A DNA stretch of 64,000 nt from the NCBI GenBank assembly GCA_023213315.1, contig JAKCPI010014408.1:17159-81158 (forward strand), read 5' to 3'. The notes under the pieces were generated by a model, which was not told where the DNA came from, did not search any database, and saw only the letters and a list, made by a program, of their open reading frames with translations. This DNA comes from Euborellia annulipes (taxonomy: Eukaryota > Arthropoda > Insecta > Dermaptera > Anisolabididae). Position numbers and translations under genes: made by a program. Positions 22,181 through 32,476 of this stretch are shown piece after piece. Numbering within the stretch: position 1 is the stretch's first letter; each line of letters starts with the position of its first letter.

Positions 22181-22859
22181 ATCTGGCGTGACTGGCGCAC
22201 ATCACACAACTTTCTCTTACCTTCGGTAATCGAAAGTTGTGTACTGTGCTTGACTCAACAGATTTTTTGTGTCGACATGTATTTAGTTTCCGACAGTACG
22301 GTACATTCGATTTTCAAGATGTAAAATTTATAAGTATGGGAAAATATTTATATTTTGTTACCATGGCAACCTTTTCACCTATCTTTCCTATGGAGTACAA
22401 GAGTAAAGTGGTCTTCAGAAGATTTCAATCACAAATAAGAATATACATTTGAAAGAGCATCTAAAAAATAATTGATTTTAGAATTTTAATCAAAATCGTT
22501 AGAGCGAATTTTGAGAAAATCGAAAAAAACTGAAAAAGTGCATCAGTAAAGTACTAGTACTCTTTGGTCGATTTTGTTCAAAAGCTTCGTGTCACGTCCC
22601 ATGGGGGCGCCTAACTTAAATATAATATTTCAACCGCCTAGGTCTTTTCGCTCTTGAGATATTTTGTTCACAGACAGACATACAGATAGACACACACACA
22701 GACAGACCATGTCGCGAAAACCACTTTTTTGGATTCAGGAGACCTCAAAACGTGTATATCCATCAAAATCTCGACATCGAATTTTTGACATTAATCCAAT
22801 ACTTTCTCTCTATATAAGTTATATATTAATTAACATATATATAGAGGTAAGAGAAAGTA
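22181..22859 (-). repeat. family A, complete copy
   Basis: 679 bases from ATCTGGCGTGACTGG to GGTAAGAGAAAGTA. The terminal hairpin (22181-22264) is partly decayed on its right arm. The microsatellite position holds ACACACACAGACAGACC. Confidence 0.86.
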
Positions 22860-23959
22860 AAAAATGTATTATTTTTATAGCCTATATTACCTTGGGATTC
22901 TTACTATTATATTTAAAATTAATATTCATAATAATAATAATGGAGAAAACTAGCTCTTTTTCAATTAACTCTCCTTGTATTTAAATAATAAAATAGGGTT
23001 TCTATTCTCCCCACTATTCTAACATTATTATTACTATTAAATCCATCACTCATTCCTCTCTATTCCTTTTTTTTTTTTAATTATTTGTTATCACTCCCCT
23101 TCTTTTCCCTCCCTCTTTCCCCTCACTGGATCTCCATTTCTCCTCCAGGCTAATTAGCCAATCAGAGGATCTTAAATCTTTGGCGCCTTAATTCGGCGAT
23201 TGGAGAGGCAAGTCGAGGCGACTGCCTTGATCAGTCAGTAGTGGGGTAGCCCTTGTTCAGTGTCAATCCACGTCGCTCGTCATAAATAATTGAAAACGTA
23301 ATCATTTGAGTGGCTGCCATGATGGCGTCTGGTCACCCGACCGCCTCTCTCCTCTCTTCTCAGCCTCTTTGCTAAGGTAGTTCAATTCAAAATTGCTAAT
23401 TATTCATTTATTACTCTCTTTAATCATTTAATATTTATATTTCATATAATAATTTTACAATTCATCAATATCAGTCGTGACGAACCTTTTATGATTCCAT
23501 GTTATTATTTTTGTATTATTAGTTAGTTCTATTACGTTTTACTTTTTTTTTTTTTTTTTTTTAACTTTAGCTTAATTTAATTTCTCTTATGAAATTTTAT
23601 CTTTACCATTTTCAAAAGGCTAATCTTTCGTCTACTTTCAAAATTCATAGCATATTATGAATTCGACTCTACTTTCCTATACTAACTTTATATATCATAG
23701 TTCATAATAATTTATTTTCTCACCAATAATAAAAAATCATCTCTATTTTACATAAAACTAAAGAACTCTATTCATAATAAATTAATATTTACTCGAATTA
23801 TAAAAGGCATTTCACGATATTCTGAATCTTAATCAAGTCAAGCACGGCTTTATACTTGTTCTCACAAGTTGATGTACTAACTTAAATGCATATATTTATA
23901 TATGCATAATATTTAATAGTAGCTAAATAGAATAATATTTGTAGATGAAGTTAAAGTAG
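22860..23959. other. non-repetitive stretch with a GC-richer island
   Basis: 23145-23390 stands out: GC-richer, free of the window's repeats, with CCAATCAG at 23158 and Inr-like TCAGTC / TCAGTG at about 23235-23260. It could be a promoter or an untranslated exon, but no splice structure or long frame backs this. The rest is AT-rich. Confidence 0.3.
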
Positions 23960-23960
23960 A

Positions 23961-23993
23961 TACACACACATACACACACACACACACACACAA
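23961..23993. repeat. (CA)n microsatellite
   Basis: Run of CA dinucleotides with one TA interruption, outside any family A copy. Confidence 0.8.
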
Positions 23994-24019
23994 TGCAGTG
24001 ATTTTATATTTAACTTATA

Positions 24020-24085
24020 GAATAACGTTTTGTCAGAGGTTGTGCCTTATTCAGGTCTCTCAGGAGTTATACAACTTAAGTTCCT
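24020..24085 (-). repeat. GAAACGTC-motif variant
   Basis: Minus strand: CCTGAATAAGGCACAACCTC then TGACAAAACGTTATTC, a diverged single arm of the recurrent motif. Confidence 0.4.
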
Positions 24086-24129
24086 AGTCACTGGCGTCTA
24101 GTCTTCTCCTTTAAGTTCATTTAGAGCAG

Positions 24130-24605
24130 TGATTCCCAAAGTGGTCTATTTCGACCCCCCCCAATGTGGGCGAAAAAAATGGGGGTCTGGGAGATGTAAA
24201 CTGGAGTCCACGATGGTCGATCTCATTTTTTTTTTTTTTAATTTTGTATAATTTGACCTCGGCAATGTAATCACTAAAGACCGGATTTTAAGCTAAATGC
24301 TTATTGCTGAATTTTATAAGCAACCATTAGACATTAATTTTCTACACGAATTAGGCAAAACTAAGTTTATTGAGATTGCATTTTTTTTTTTTTTGCTTAT
24401 CTTGTATTTTTATGCTTTTTTCCCCTTCGTGCTTTTTTGAGCTTATTTTACGTATATTTATATAATTTTTAAAAATAATTCAAATTATTATTCAGCAAAA
24501 ACTTTCATGTAAAGCAAATCCTTTGGCAACTGCGTAAATCCCGCTTTACCCCCTGGACCCCCTACTCTGGCCCGGGCCAGCCTTCGGCGGGCCCACGTTG
24601 GAGGG
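24130..24605. mobile_element. decayed hAT-like sequence
   Basis: CAGTGATTCCCAAAGTGGTC at 24134 is a hAT-type end. GC-rich CCCGGGCCAGCCTTCGGCGG near 24570 looks like a second, unrelated element end. Boundaries cannot be fixed. Confidence 0.4.
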
Positions 24606-24608
24606 GGT

Positions 24609-24690
24609 AATCTGGTGTGACTGGCCGCACAGCACACGACTTTCTCTTACTTTCGGTAATTTAAAGTTGCATTCTGAACTTGTTTACCAG
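24609..24690 (-). repeat. family A terminal hairpin alone
   Basis: AATCTGGTGTGACTGG..CACACGACTTTCTCTTAC with a decayed right arm (AAAGTTGCATTCTGAACTTG). No body follows. Confidence 0.7.
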
Positions 24691-24847
24691 AATATATGTA
24701 ATATATACAAAAAAAAATTGTTAGGTATTAATTTTTAAAATTTTATATTAAAAATAAAATTTAATTTCCAAGAAAAATATTTTTCTCAAACCTCGGGCGG
24801 GGGGGGGGGGGTAAGGTAATTACCCTCTTTACGTATGAGTAGAAGTT

Positions 24848-25036
24848 TTTTTTTTTTTAAACATTCACACTTTTTTCTCATTCGCACTCACATTCACACA
24901 CTCTTTCCGGCAACTTAGGCCATTTAAGACTTTTAACAATACTCGTATGTTTTAATAAATCTATTGGGGGTCCAGGCATTTCTATTTAAGCCATTTGGTA
25001 TCCAAATGTCTTAAATAAAATTATCGGATTGCCTGT
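24848..25036 (-). mobile_element. SINE1, 5'-truncated, with target duplication
   Basis: Flanked by TGAGTAGAAGTT at 24836-24847 and 25037-25048 (12 bases, exact). T-run, ACATTCACAC word, TTTCCGGCAACTTAGGCCAT, GGTCCAGGCATTTCTATTTA and a stop inside CGGATTGCCTG, just before the B box. 5' truncation with an intact duplication shows reverse-transcribed insertion. Confidence 0.88.
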
Positions 25037-25048
25037 TGAGTAGAAGTT

Positions 25049-25984
25049 GCTTATGAGATTTTTTCAATTTTTCAACTAAATTTCGGTTTCATTAAAATAT
25101 ACCGGTATATATAAAAATGAATGCGTTTTTTTTAATGTTTTTCTTCTTATCCTCACTACAGTTAGACATTTGAGATTGATGAATTTTCAAAAATGCTATA
25201 TTAGCTAAGGGGTCTACCTCTGATTTAGAAGGAAAAAAGTGGAAAAATTTTATTGATTCGTAGACTTATTTAAAATTTAAAAATTACACAAATTTGGAAA
25301 TTTTAATTCTTACTTCTCTCGTTTTAACTTGTTTATTTCTCGTTCTTGCTAGGTCGAAATTCCCGGAATTCTTTTAAAAACCCAACTAATAGGCATTTTA
25401 TGATTTTTTTTACCCTATTAAACCATTAAATGGTTAATTGATTGATAAGCTTTGGATTGACAAATTCTCAACTAAAATCAACATGTCAAAGATTCTTCAC
25501 CTCTTTCCCCTCTCTCACTCTCTTTCACTCTCCAGTTCATATATACATTGTAAAGATTGATTTAACAAATTTGACATTTTCGATGATGATGTATGTGCAT
25601 GATACATGGCGGGTTCTATTGATCAGCTTTAGTTTGCTTGCATTTGCCTCTGAATGTATAAGAAGCAATTCATCAACCGGAGAGAGTGAGATATATATTT
25701 TCAGCTCTAAACCCCTTTCCTTTTGAAGTCTTTTAACTTCCAATTACTATTCATTTATTTTGCCTCTTTATATTTCACTTTATAAATTAAAATTTTATTC
25801 ATATAAATTATATTTAATATTAGAAAAGGTGAAATGGAAAATGGCTTCTGACACCATCCATGGCTTTTCTGTAAATTTATATAAAAAGAGGTAAATTAAA
25901 AAAAAAAAAAAATTAGGATTGGGCAACAATCCGTCCTCACCTAAATTCAATTAATTTGATGTGATAGGCAATTTCTCGCGTAAA
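25049..25984. other. AT-rich non-coding stretch
   Basis: A 94-codon frame at 25442-25726 has no recognisable domain and an antisense frame over it is equally open; not called. Confidence 0.5.
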
Positions 25985-26072
25985 ATAAACGAGGATAATA
26001 TATTGCCATTAATATATATTTATTCATAGGTGTCACTTCTATAAATAAATATATATTATCCTCGTTTATTTC
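25985..26072. repeat. short fold-back
   Basis: AAATAAACGAGGATAATATA and TATATATTATCCTCGTTTAT T are inverted around a 40-base loop. Confidence 0.65.
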
Positions 26073-26271
26073 ATCCCTAGAATAAATATATTTGATGATT
26101 TGGTGGATAAATCAGAATCTAGAAAGAATTTCATGATAATTTATTATGAAAATAAATTAGTAAAACCAACCGACTTTTTGAATGGAATTTTATAAAATTT
26201 CATATTCTTATAAACTACTGTATATTTTTTTTAGCAAAGTTTTATTTCTTAGTTAAAAAATTTATCATTTC

Positions 26272-26605
26272 ATGTTTTGGTTTAAACTGTGGTTTATTTG
26301 TATAAAATACAACGTTTTGGTTACTCATTCCGTACCTTTTCCAGGGACAAATTCAAATACAATGACAAAGCGTCTTATATCTAGCGATCTACAGTTTATT
26401 CTGAACTTGTTTTTATTTAATATCAACAACTGTGAAAGTTTTAACTCTCAAAATCTAGCGTTATACTATTAATTGTTCAGAATGTAGATCGCTATATTTA
26501 AGATGCTTTGTGATTATATGTGAATTTGAACTAAAGAAGGCCATAAAATGAGTGGCCGAAACGTTGTATTTTATACAAATAAACTACAATTTAACTCAAA
26601 ACAAG
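26272..26605. repeat. fold-back element with paired GAAACGTT motifs
   Basis: Left TTTGGTTTAAACTGTGGTTT and right AAACTACAATTTAACTCAAA oppose each other. Inner TACAACGTTTTGGTTACTCA and TGAGTGGCCGAAACGTTGTA carry the motif in both orientations. GATCTACAGTTTATTCTGAA and TTCAGAATGTAGATCGC close the inner stem. An open frame through it is a by-product. Confidence 0.75.
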
Positions 26606-27064
26606 AATTTTTATTTAATATCAATAACTCTCAAAATTTAACTCACCCTCCAATAATTCTCAAATAATTCATTATTAGGTAAATTATTTACAAGAGCTGA
26701 TATGTTTGTATATTATTTATTGGAAAAAATACTCGGGTCCCCAAATTCTCAAAAAGGGAACCTCAGAAAATTCAGAATTTGCCCATTGGAAAGCATTGAG
26801 TTTTGCCTTGCCTTATTAAAAATTAAAGCCAATTAAAATTAATTATAAATAATTAGATAATTAAATCTCTCTGCTGAAGGAGGGAGGAGGGGCTAGTTCA
26901 ATTTATATTTTTCATTAAATTTCATTAATAATTAAAATTCAATATTCTATCGTCAACCATTTTAATTAAAATTCACTTTTGATTTTAAATTTTGATAGTA
27001 TATTAATTTGTATTCTATACCTTAAAATGTATAAAATGTCATTTTATATTTGAATGATAAAAAT

Positions 27065-27095
<31 letters not shown>

Positions 27096-27344
27096 CAGTA
27101 TCTATAGAAATAATTAAATTTAATGAAAATTTTTCTAACTAATCTTTGATGCACATCAAAGGTGATTAGTATTTTTATTTTATTCAATGAAATTTTATTC
27201 GTTAATTGAGCCACCAAAACGCGTCACTTCATTCTAATTCATGAATTTCTACTGCTCTAAATTCATAGACTTTTGATCATTGTGACAATTAGTAATTTAA
27301 CTGTTACACTGAAAAAGTAGACTTGTGGTCTTCTGATTAGTTAA
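26606..27344. other. AT-rich non-coding stretch
   Basis: Includes an A-run of 30 or more at about 27067-27095 and a short inverted pair TAATCTTTGATG / CATCAAAGGTGATTA at 27141-27168. Confidence 0.5.
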
Positions 27345-27442
27345 GGCCCATTCTACACGAGCTTTTTTGGCGCATTTCTAACGCCGTGTTTTAAACGCTT
27401 GAAAGTTTTACCTCCACCAAAAGCGCTCGTGTACAATGGGCC
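27345..27442. mobile_element. 98-bp MITE with GGCCCATT ends
   Basis: GGCCCATTCTACACGAGC and GCTCGTGTACAATGGGCC are near-perfect inverted ends. GGCGC / GCGC words lie further inside. No clear target duplication. Confidence 0.7.
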
Positions 27443-27454
27443 GATACGAACTAT

Positions 27455-28050
27455 GGGTTTTATATCTGGTGTGACTAAGCACTTCACTTAACTTTTTACT
27501 TTCTCTTACCCAGGGCCGCAGACAGACTTGACGGGCCCCGAGGCTTATTACTAATACGCCCCCCCCCCCAAAAAAAAAAAAAAAAACTTAGTTTTTTTTT
27601 TTTTAGTATGTAAAAGGCTATTGTGGTCTTCATGCCAACAATTTTTTACACAGTTTTTGAGACAACTTTTGAAATAGTTATACCTAGCTTAAAATATTTA
27701 TTTAAATAAAGTTATTTAAAATTTTTTCAAAATTTCCTAACCAAAGAGTTACAATAATTTATCGAGGCCAGATCCGGACAGAGAAATTCGGGGGAAATCT
27801 GGGGGATGGAAAATTTTTTGAAAATTAGCCACTGAAATCTGCGTTTTTAGCTATCCTGAGTCGTGAAAAGATCAAACTTGATTTGAGGTTAAAAGGCCCG
27901 GGTCCCCTGAAGAAAAAAATTTCAAGAAAATGATATGTTTTTGAATTGAAATTTTAAGATTTGAGCTTAAAGGGCCCGGGCCCCTAGATCGACGGAAACC
28001 AAATATATGTCGACACGAAAAATCTGGTGCGACAGTCACACCAGATTTTT
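27455..28050. mobile_element. family A hairpin fragments around a decayed hAT-like insertion
   Basis: ATCTGGTGTGACTAAGCAC (27463) to CTCTTACC (27510) is a family A hairpin arm. CAGGGCCGCAGACAGACTTG then starts an unrelated element with a C-run. GACGGAAACCAAATATATGT and a shortened hairpin resume at 27991-28048. Confidence 0.5.
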
Positions 28051-28116
28051 TTTTTCTTCAATTGTTGAGTGAACAGGACAATTTTCCACTTTTTTTTTTA
28101 AATCTAACTCCTTTAA

Positions 28117-28340
28117 ATAAATTCGTTTCTGGTAGATTGGCAACCCAATGACTACCTCACTAATGAATTTTTCGATTAATGGTTCCAGAGTAGCGGACCA
28201 CGCATACTCAGTTACTAAATCGCCCTAGAAATTAACAACTTAGCATTCTTAGTTCGCTCTAGAGGAGCTCTGGAGCCATTAATCGAAAAATCCATTAGTG
28301 AGAAGTTAATTGGGTGCCAACCTTCCAGGAACGAATTTAC
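28117..28340. repeat. fold-back family C, best copy
   Basis: Outer AAATTCGTTTCTGGTAGATT and CCAGGAACGAATTTA, then GGCAACCCAATGAC / TTAATTGGGTGCC and CTCACTAATGAATTTTTCGA / TCGAAAAATCCATTAGTGAG. Arms are about 80 bases with an unpaired centre. Confidence 0.78.
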
Positions 28341-29855
28341 GTACCCCTCGTACCTTGACCATAATGACGAAATTACACCCCTTTATTTTCTTATATTCTA
28401 AAAATTATTATTATTATACAAAACATTTTGATAAACTTAATGAAATTTCGATCATTTATTTTAATGCTGCTTGGAAAATTAATATTTCCTGCTTAATAAT
28501 AATAATAATACGTATATCTTCAATAAGCAACCCCCAATATTTAATCTCTTTAGTAAATAATAGTAGCTTCCAATTTATATTGAATAATAATATACAATCA
28601 GTTTGTGCCGATCAGAAATACGGGGCCAAAGCAAACAGGTCTCTAGTGAGAGGGACAATATTTGTCAAACTAATTCCTTTGAAACACAATCATTTAGCCT
28701 AAATACGACTGTGCTCTGTTTGTTCGTGATTGTATATGTGTGTGGGTTTGCAAATTCCCGATCAAAGCTGCACAGTCACAATAGGAATGGGGAGAGATGG
28801 ATGAGACCACCACCACCTCAGGGGTGAAGATGCTCGGCCAATCCCGGATTTGCACATCCCTTGGGTCCATTCACTGGAATTAGCCTCAGGGATCCGATTC
28901 CATTTAAAAAAAAAAAGAAAAAAATTGGCACCTGCACCTGCTCGAAATACTAGAACTCTTGCTACTGTAGCTGTTTCATTCGAAATTCAATTTCGAATTT
29001 AATAGGCTTTTAATGTTTTTTTTTTTTTTTTGTTATGACATGTATATGCTAACCCTTAGGCGAATTATAAAGATACATACTATTTTTAGCTCAATTGAAT
29101 TATTTCGCTTTAAAAGTCTCTCGGTTCTAATCCCAGAAAAAAATATATTATTCAATATGTACAATTAGTTGGATAATTAAATTTAATTACAGGCTGCCTA
29201 TTTTTGAAATCCAAATATTTTATCACGACTCTCAAACTGTCATAGCCAAAACTTTCCCTCACTAAAATCATTAACCATTCAAAGCGGTTTCCGACTTCAA
29301 TATTTATAAAAGAGGAAGAAAGAAAGCTCTGCTTTCTGATTTTGTGGAGTTCCAATCATGGATCTAAAAAATCCTAATTAAATTCTCATTGGAATTTTTA
29401 ATAAATTTTTCCAAATTTTTTTTTCTAATTGACTCATTATATGTAGCTTCTTTATTTGGTTAGATATAAATAGCCCTGGACAAATATCAATAAGGGAATT
29501 TGTTAGGAAGATAGAACTGAGGGCAAAAGGTTAAATGTTAGACAACTCCTTCCAAAGTTTGACGGCTGGTCACCCTAATAGAGATTAAAGTATTACGTCA
29601 AAACATTTGAAAACTAGGTCTCTCATTAACCTTCACTTTTGAAAGCTAACAAACAAGATAGGATTTAACTCACTTGAGGGGTGAAATGTAATTTTTAAAT
29701 ATATTATTTTTTAATAGAATTAAAAAGATAATTAAAAAAAGACGGAAATTTAAAAATGATTCTAATCTGATAAAGGGCACAAAATCTTTTGGAGAAAAAA
29801 TTTTATTCTCTATATGCATTGTTTGGTTTAAACTCTGGTTTAAACCAAATAATTT
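28341..29855. other. non-repetitive stretch, no gene recognised
   Basis: 28600-28880 is somewhat GC-richer, with ACCACCACCTC simple sequence. The frames there (130 and 74 codons) overlap each other in different frames and show no domain. The perfect inverted pair TTGGTTTAAAC / GTTTAAACCAA lies at 29823-29847. Confidence 0.45.
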
Positions 29856-29976
29856 ATAGGTAGCAGGAGCAGGCAGCCAGGATATCAGTCTCCACCAAAT
29901 AAAACACTGTTTCTGTCCTAAACAGAGAGTTATTTCGTGGAGACTGATATCCTGGCTGCCCGCTCCTGCTACCTAT
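29856..29976. repeat. fold-back family B, 121-base hairpin
   Basis: ATAGGTAGCAGGAGCAGGCA on the left and its complement on the right; arms of about 47 bases with two or three mismatches, loop about 25 bases. Contains GATATCAGTCTCCACC and AAACAGAGAGTTATTTCGTG as in the other B copies. Confidence 0.82.
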
Positions 29977-30064
29977 TGGGGCAACAACCTCAGATGGTTC
30001 TTTTAATGTGAATTTGCACACGAGGAAGCTCCATTTCAAATTTATTGAAATCGAATGAAAAATA

Positions 30065-30577
30065 AAATAATTGGTGTGACTGGTCGTACCGAAGGTCTCC
30101 TATCTTTCATATGAAGAACAATAGTAAAGTGGTCTTCACAGGTTTACAAGGGCAAAATGAGAATATACAAAAGACCATCTAAAAAATAATTGATTTATTA
30201 TTCGTAAAGAATTTTAATCAAAATCGTTGGAGCAAATTTCGAGAAAATCAAAAAAAAAAAAAAAAAAAAACTGAAAAGCTTCATCAGTAAAGTACTAATA
30301 CTTTTTGGCCGATTTTGATCAAAAACTCATTTTCACGTCTCAGGAGGGTGTCTAACAAATATAAAATTTCAACCCCCTAGCTCAATTCCTTCATGCTTTG
30401 AACTCACACAGGCAGACAGACCATGTTGCGAAAACCACTTTTTTGGATTCAGGGGACCTCAAAACGTGTAGGCCTATAAGCATCAAAATCTCGACATCGA
30501 ATTTTTGATATGAAACCAATACATTCTCTCGGGGTTATATATTAAAAAGAAATAACATATAGAGGTAAGAGAAAGTA
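30065..30577 (-). repeat. family A, hairpin mostly deleted
   Basis: Only TTGGTGTGACTGGTCGTACC of the terminal hairpin is left, joined directly to the CCTATCTTTC block. The 5' half is intact to GGTAAGAGAAAGTA. Confidence 0.8.
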
Positions 30578-30970
30578 AAAATTAAGCCAATGCGCTATAC
30601 ACTAAAGTTAAATGAATATTTAATATTTATTCACAAATAATTATCTAAAACGTGTGTGATTTTCAAAAATTGTTTTTATTACAAATCCTTACTGGTTAAA
30701 CAAAACAAAAAAAGTAACAGGATTTATTTGCTCTTATGATGGAAACAGCAAAAGTTAATATCAAAGTAGCCAATGGCTTGAAGGTTTACTTGTTAATCTG
30801 ATCTTCGGAATTTTAAATAAATATTATATAATATTCATTAGCGGATTTATTTGGTTTTCTTTTTTCCAAAGCTAATATATAATTACTTACAAAAAATATA
30901 TATATACTATAGGCTAAGCGAAAGCTTATAAGATTTAAATTTTCTGATTACATGACCAAAAACACTCAGG
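30578..30970. other. AT-rich spacer
   Basis: Nothing recognised. Confidence 0.5.
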
Positions 30971-31095
30971 AGACTCACATCACGTGGATGGCGTCCACGA
31001 GTTACCTGAGTTAATGTTGGTACTTCGTTCCATCCTTGCTTAATTTCCTTAAAGAATTAGACCTTATAACGGGCCGGTTTGATTTCTTCCTATTC
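30971..31095 (+). mobile_element. SINE F, diverged copy
   Basis: CACGTGGATGGCGTCCACGA GTTACCTGAG aligns with the GTGGATGGCGACCACGATCT block of the intact copy; the 3' half is barely recognisable. Confidence 0.5.
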
Positions 31096-31659
31096 TCCCT
31101 ATGGTCATGTTTTCACATTATTATACTTGATAAAATGAAACAAAAATTTGTTAGAATGCTTTGTCATAAGATTTCATCTGATAAAAGCGCTTAAATCTCT
31201 TCCATTTTAAAGTGATTAATAGATAAGACTCGCTCTTTTGTTGTTAGAATCCATTCTTTAATATTATATATTATTATTTTAATATATTACCTCGGTTCTT
31301 TTCGGATCGTTTTCATATTCTAAAGCTTTTCAGCCATAAATAATATCGGCCAATAAAACGGAGAATTTTCGGATTATTTTATTCGATATTATATCACCGC
31401 CTACATCTGTTTTAATACTTTTTATTTCTATTCTGTTTTTCCTTTTGCAAAAAATTTACATTATGTTCGACTTGGAAATCTACAAATGTTTAGCATCTTT
31501 ATTTATTATACGACAAAAATAAAAACGAAGGGTTGCAAAATTAGACAAATTAATTTACTCTTATTAGGTTTGAGACGAGAACAAACACTCCGTTTTACTC
31601 TAGGATTGGATCCATTTTGAGAAAGTGTTACAGTAACTATTTCTCAACCTTTTAGTATT

Positions 31660-32066
31660 ATTATTATTATTTGAAATTCCTATCAGGATCCCCGTTTATT
31701 TACCAGAGGGGCTTTCGTGCACGAAGACACACACACACACCTCAAACCCAACCGGCCTCTGGCCGTAGCCATCTACCGGCACCCCGTGAAGTTATATCAT
31801 TTCCTATCTCTAACTCCTCCTCCTGCGTTTGTCTCTAGCTAGTGAACTAATCCTTATTTCTGGTTCCTTTTTTTTATCCAACCTCTTCTATGCTGAGGAG
31901 GATGTCCTAGTTTGATGAGGGAATCCTTCAGCACCGGCGTGTAGCCTGCTCCTTTCGAAGAATGCATAACTGCATGCAGGGAATCATCTTTACGTCCCTT
32001 CCACAGGACGGGATGTCACAGCAACTCCCTCTCCTCGTAGAGTTGTCTGGGGGCTATTGTGCTGAG
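31660..32066 (-). mobile_element. retroelement G with (AAT)n tail and 14-bp duplication
   Basis: Exact AACCTTTTAGTATT lies at 31646-31659 and 32067-32080. On the minus strand the insert runs from TCTCAGCACAATAGCCCCCA through GATTCCCTGCATGCAGTTAT, GGAGCAGGCTACACGCCGGT and GTGCCGGTAGATGGCTACGG to GGGGATCCTGATAGGAATTT and an (AAT)n tail. 407 bp, GC-rich for the window, no reverse transcriptase. It is a SINE or a truncated LINE end. The interrupted site, TTTCTCAACCTTTTAGTATT TGCGACCC, is itself a hAT-type end. Confidence 0.82.
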
Positions 32067-32186
32067 AACCTTTTAGTATTTGCGACCCAATTTTCAATCG
32101 GAATTTCCATCGCACGTCCCTCTCCCTCATACAATAAATAATAATAATAATAATCAAATAGGTAAAATGAATGAGCAAGCAGCTAG

Positions 32187-32290
32187 TTATATTTCAATTT
32201 ATTAATAAACCAGGGCCGAGGTTTCGGTCACATATGGGACCATCTTCAGGGTCAGGTTAATGTCTGGAAATATATATAATCCTCGCCAAG
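32187..32290 (-). repeat. GAAACGTC-motif repeat, single arm
   Basis: Minus strand: CCTGAAGATGGTCCCATATG, TGACCGAAACCTCGGCCCTG, GTTTATTAATAAATTGA. The clearest copy of the CTGAAGA..GACC-GAAA arrangement. Confidence 0.55.
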
Positions 32291-32369
32291 TTATATTGGG
32301 CATACACAATTGTACGTAGCATAATCATGATAATGCCTCAAATTTTATTATTATCATAGCATGGACAGT

Positions 32370-32473
32370 GATTCAAGTACTTGTACTTTACTGATGCACT
32401 TTTTCAGTTTTTTTTTTTTTTTCGATTTTCTCAAAATTCTCTCCAACGATTTTGATTAAAATTGAAAAATCAA
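32370..32473 (+). repeat. family A fragment, left of the palindrome
   Basis: ACTTTACTGATGCACTTTTT to AAAAATCAATTA; cut off by the palindrome at 32477. Confidence 0.75.
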
Positions 32474-32476
32474 TTA

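Noticed and set aside
25442..25726. A 94-codon frame with a possible signal-like hydrophobic stretch
   Set aside because: No recognisable domain, no splice context, and an antisense frame of similar length covers it.
28310..28827. Overlapping frames of 130 and 74 codons
   Set aside because: The first starts in the family C fold-back, composition follows the AT-rich DNA, and neither has a domain.
32187..32290. A functional hammerhead ribozyme
   Set aside because: CTGAAGA and GAAAC are present with a plausible stem between them, but there is an extra base after CTGAAGA and no clear helix III or cleavage site; kept only as a motif observation.
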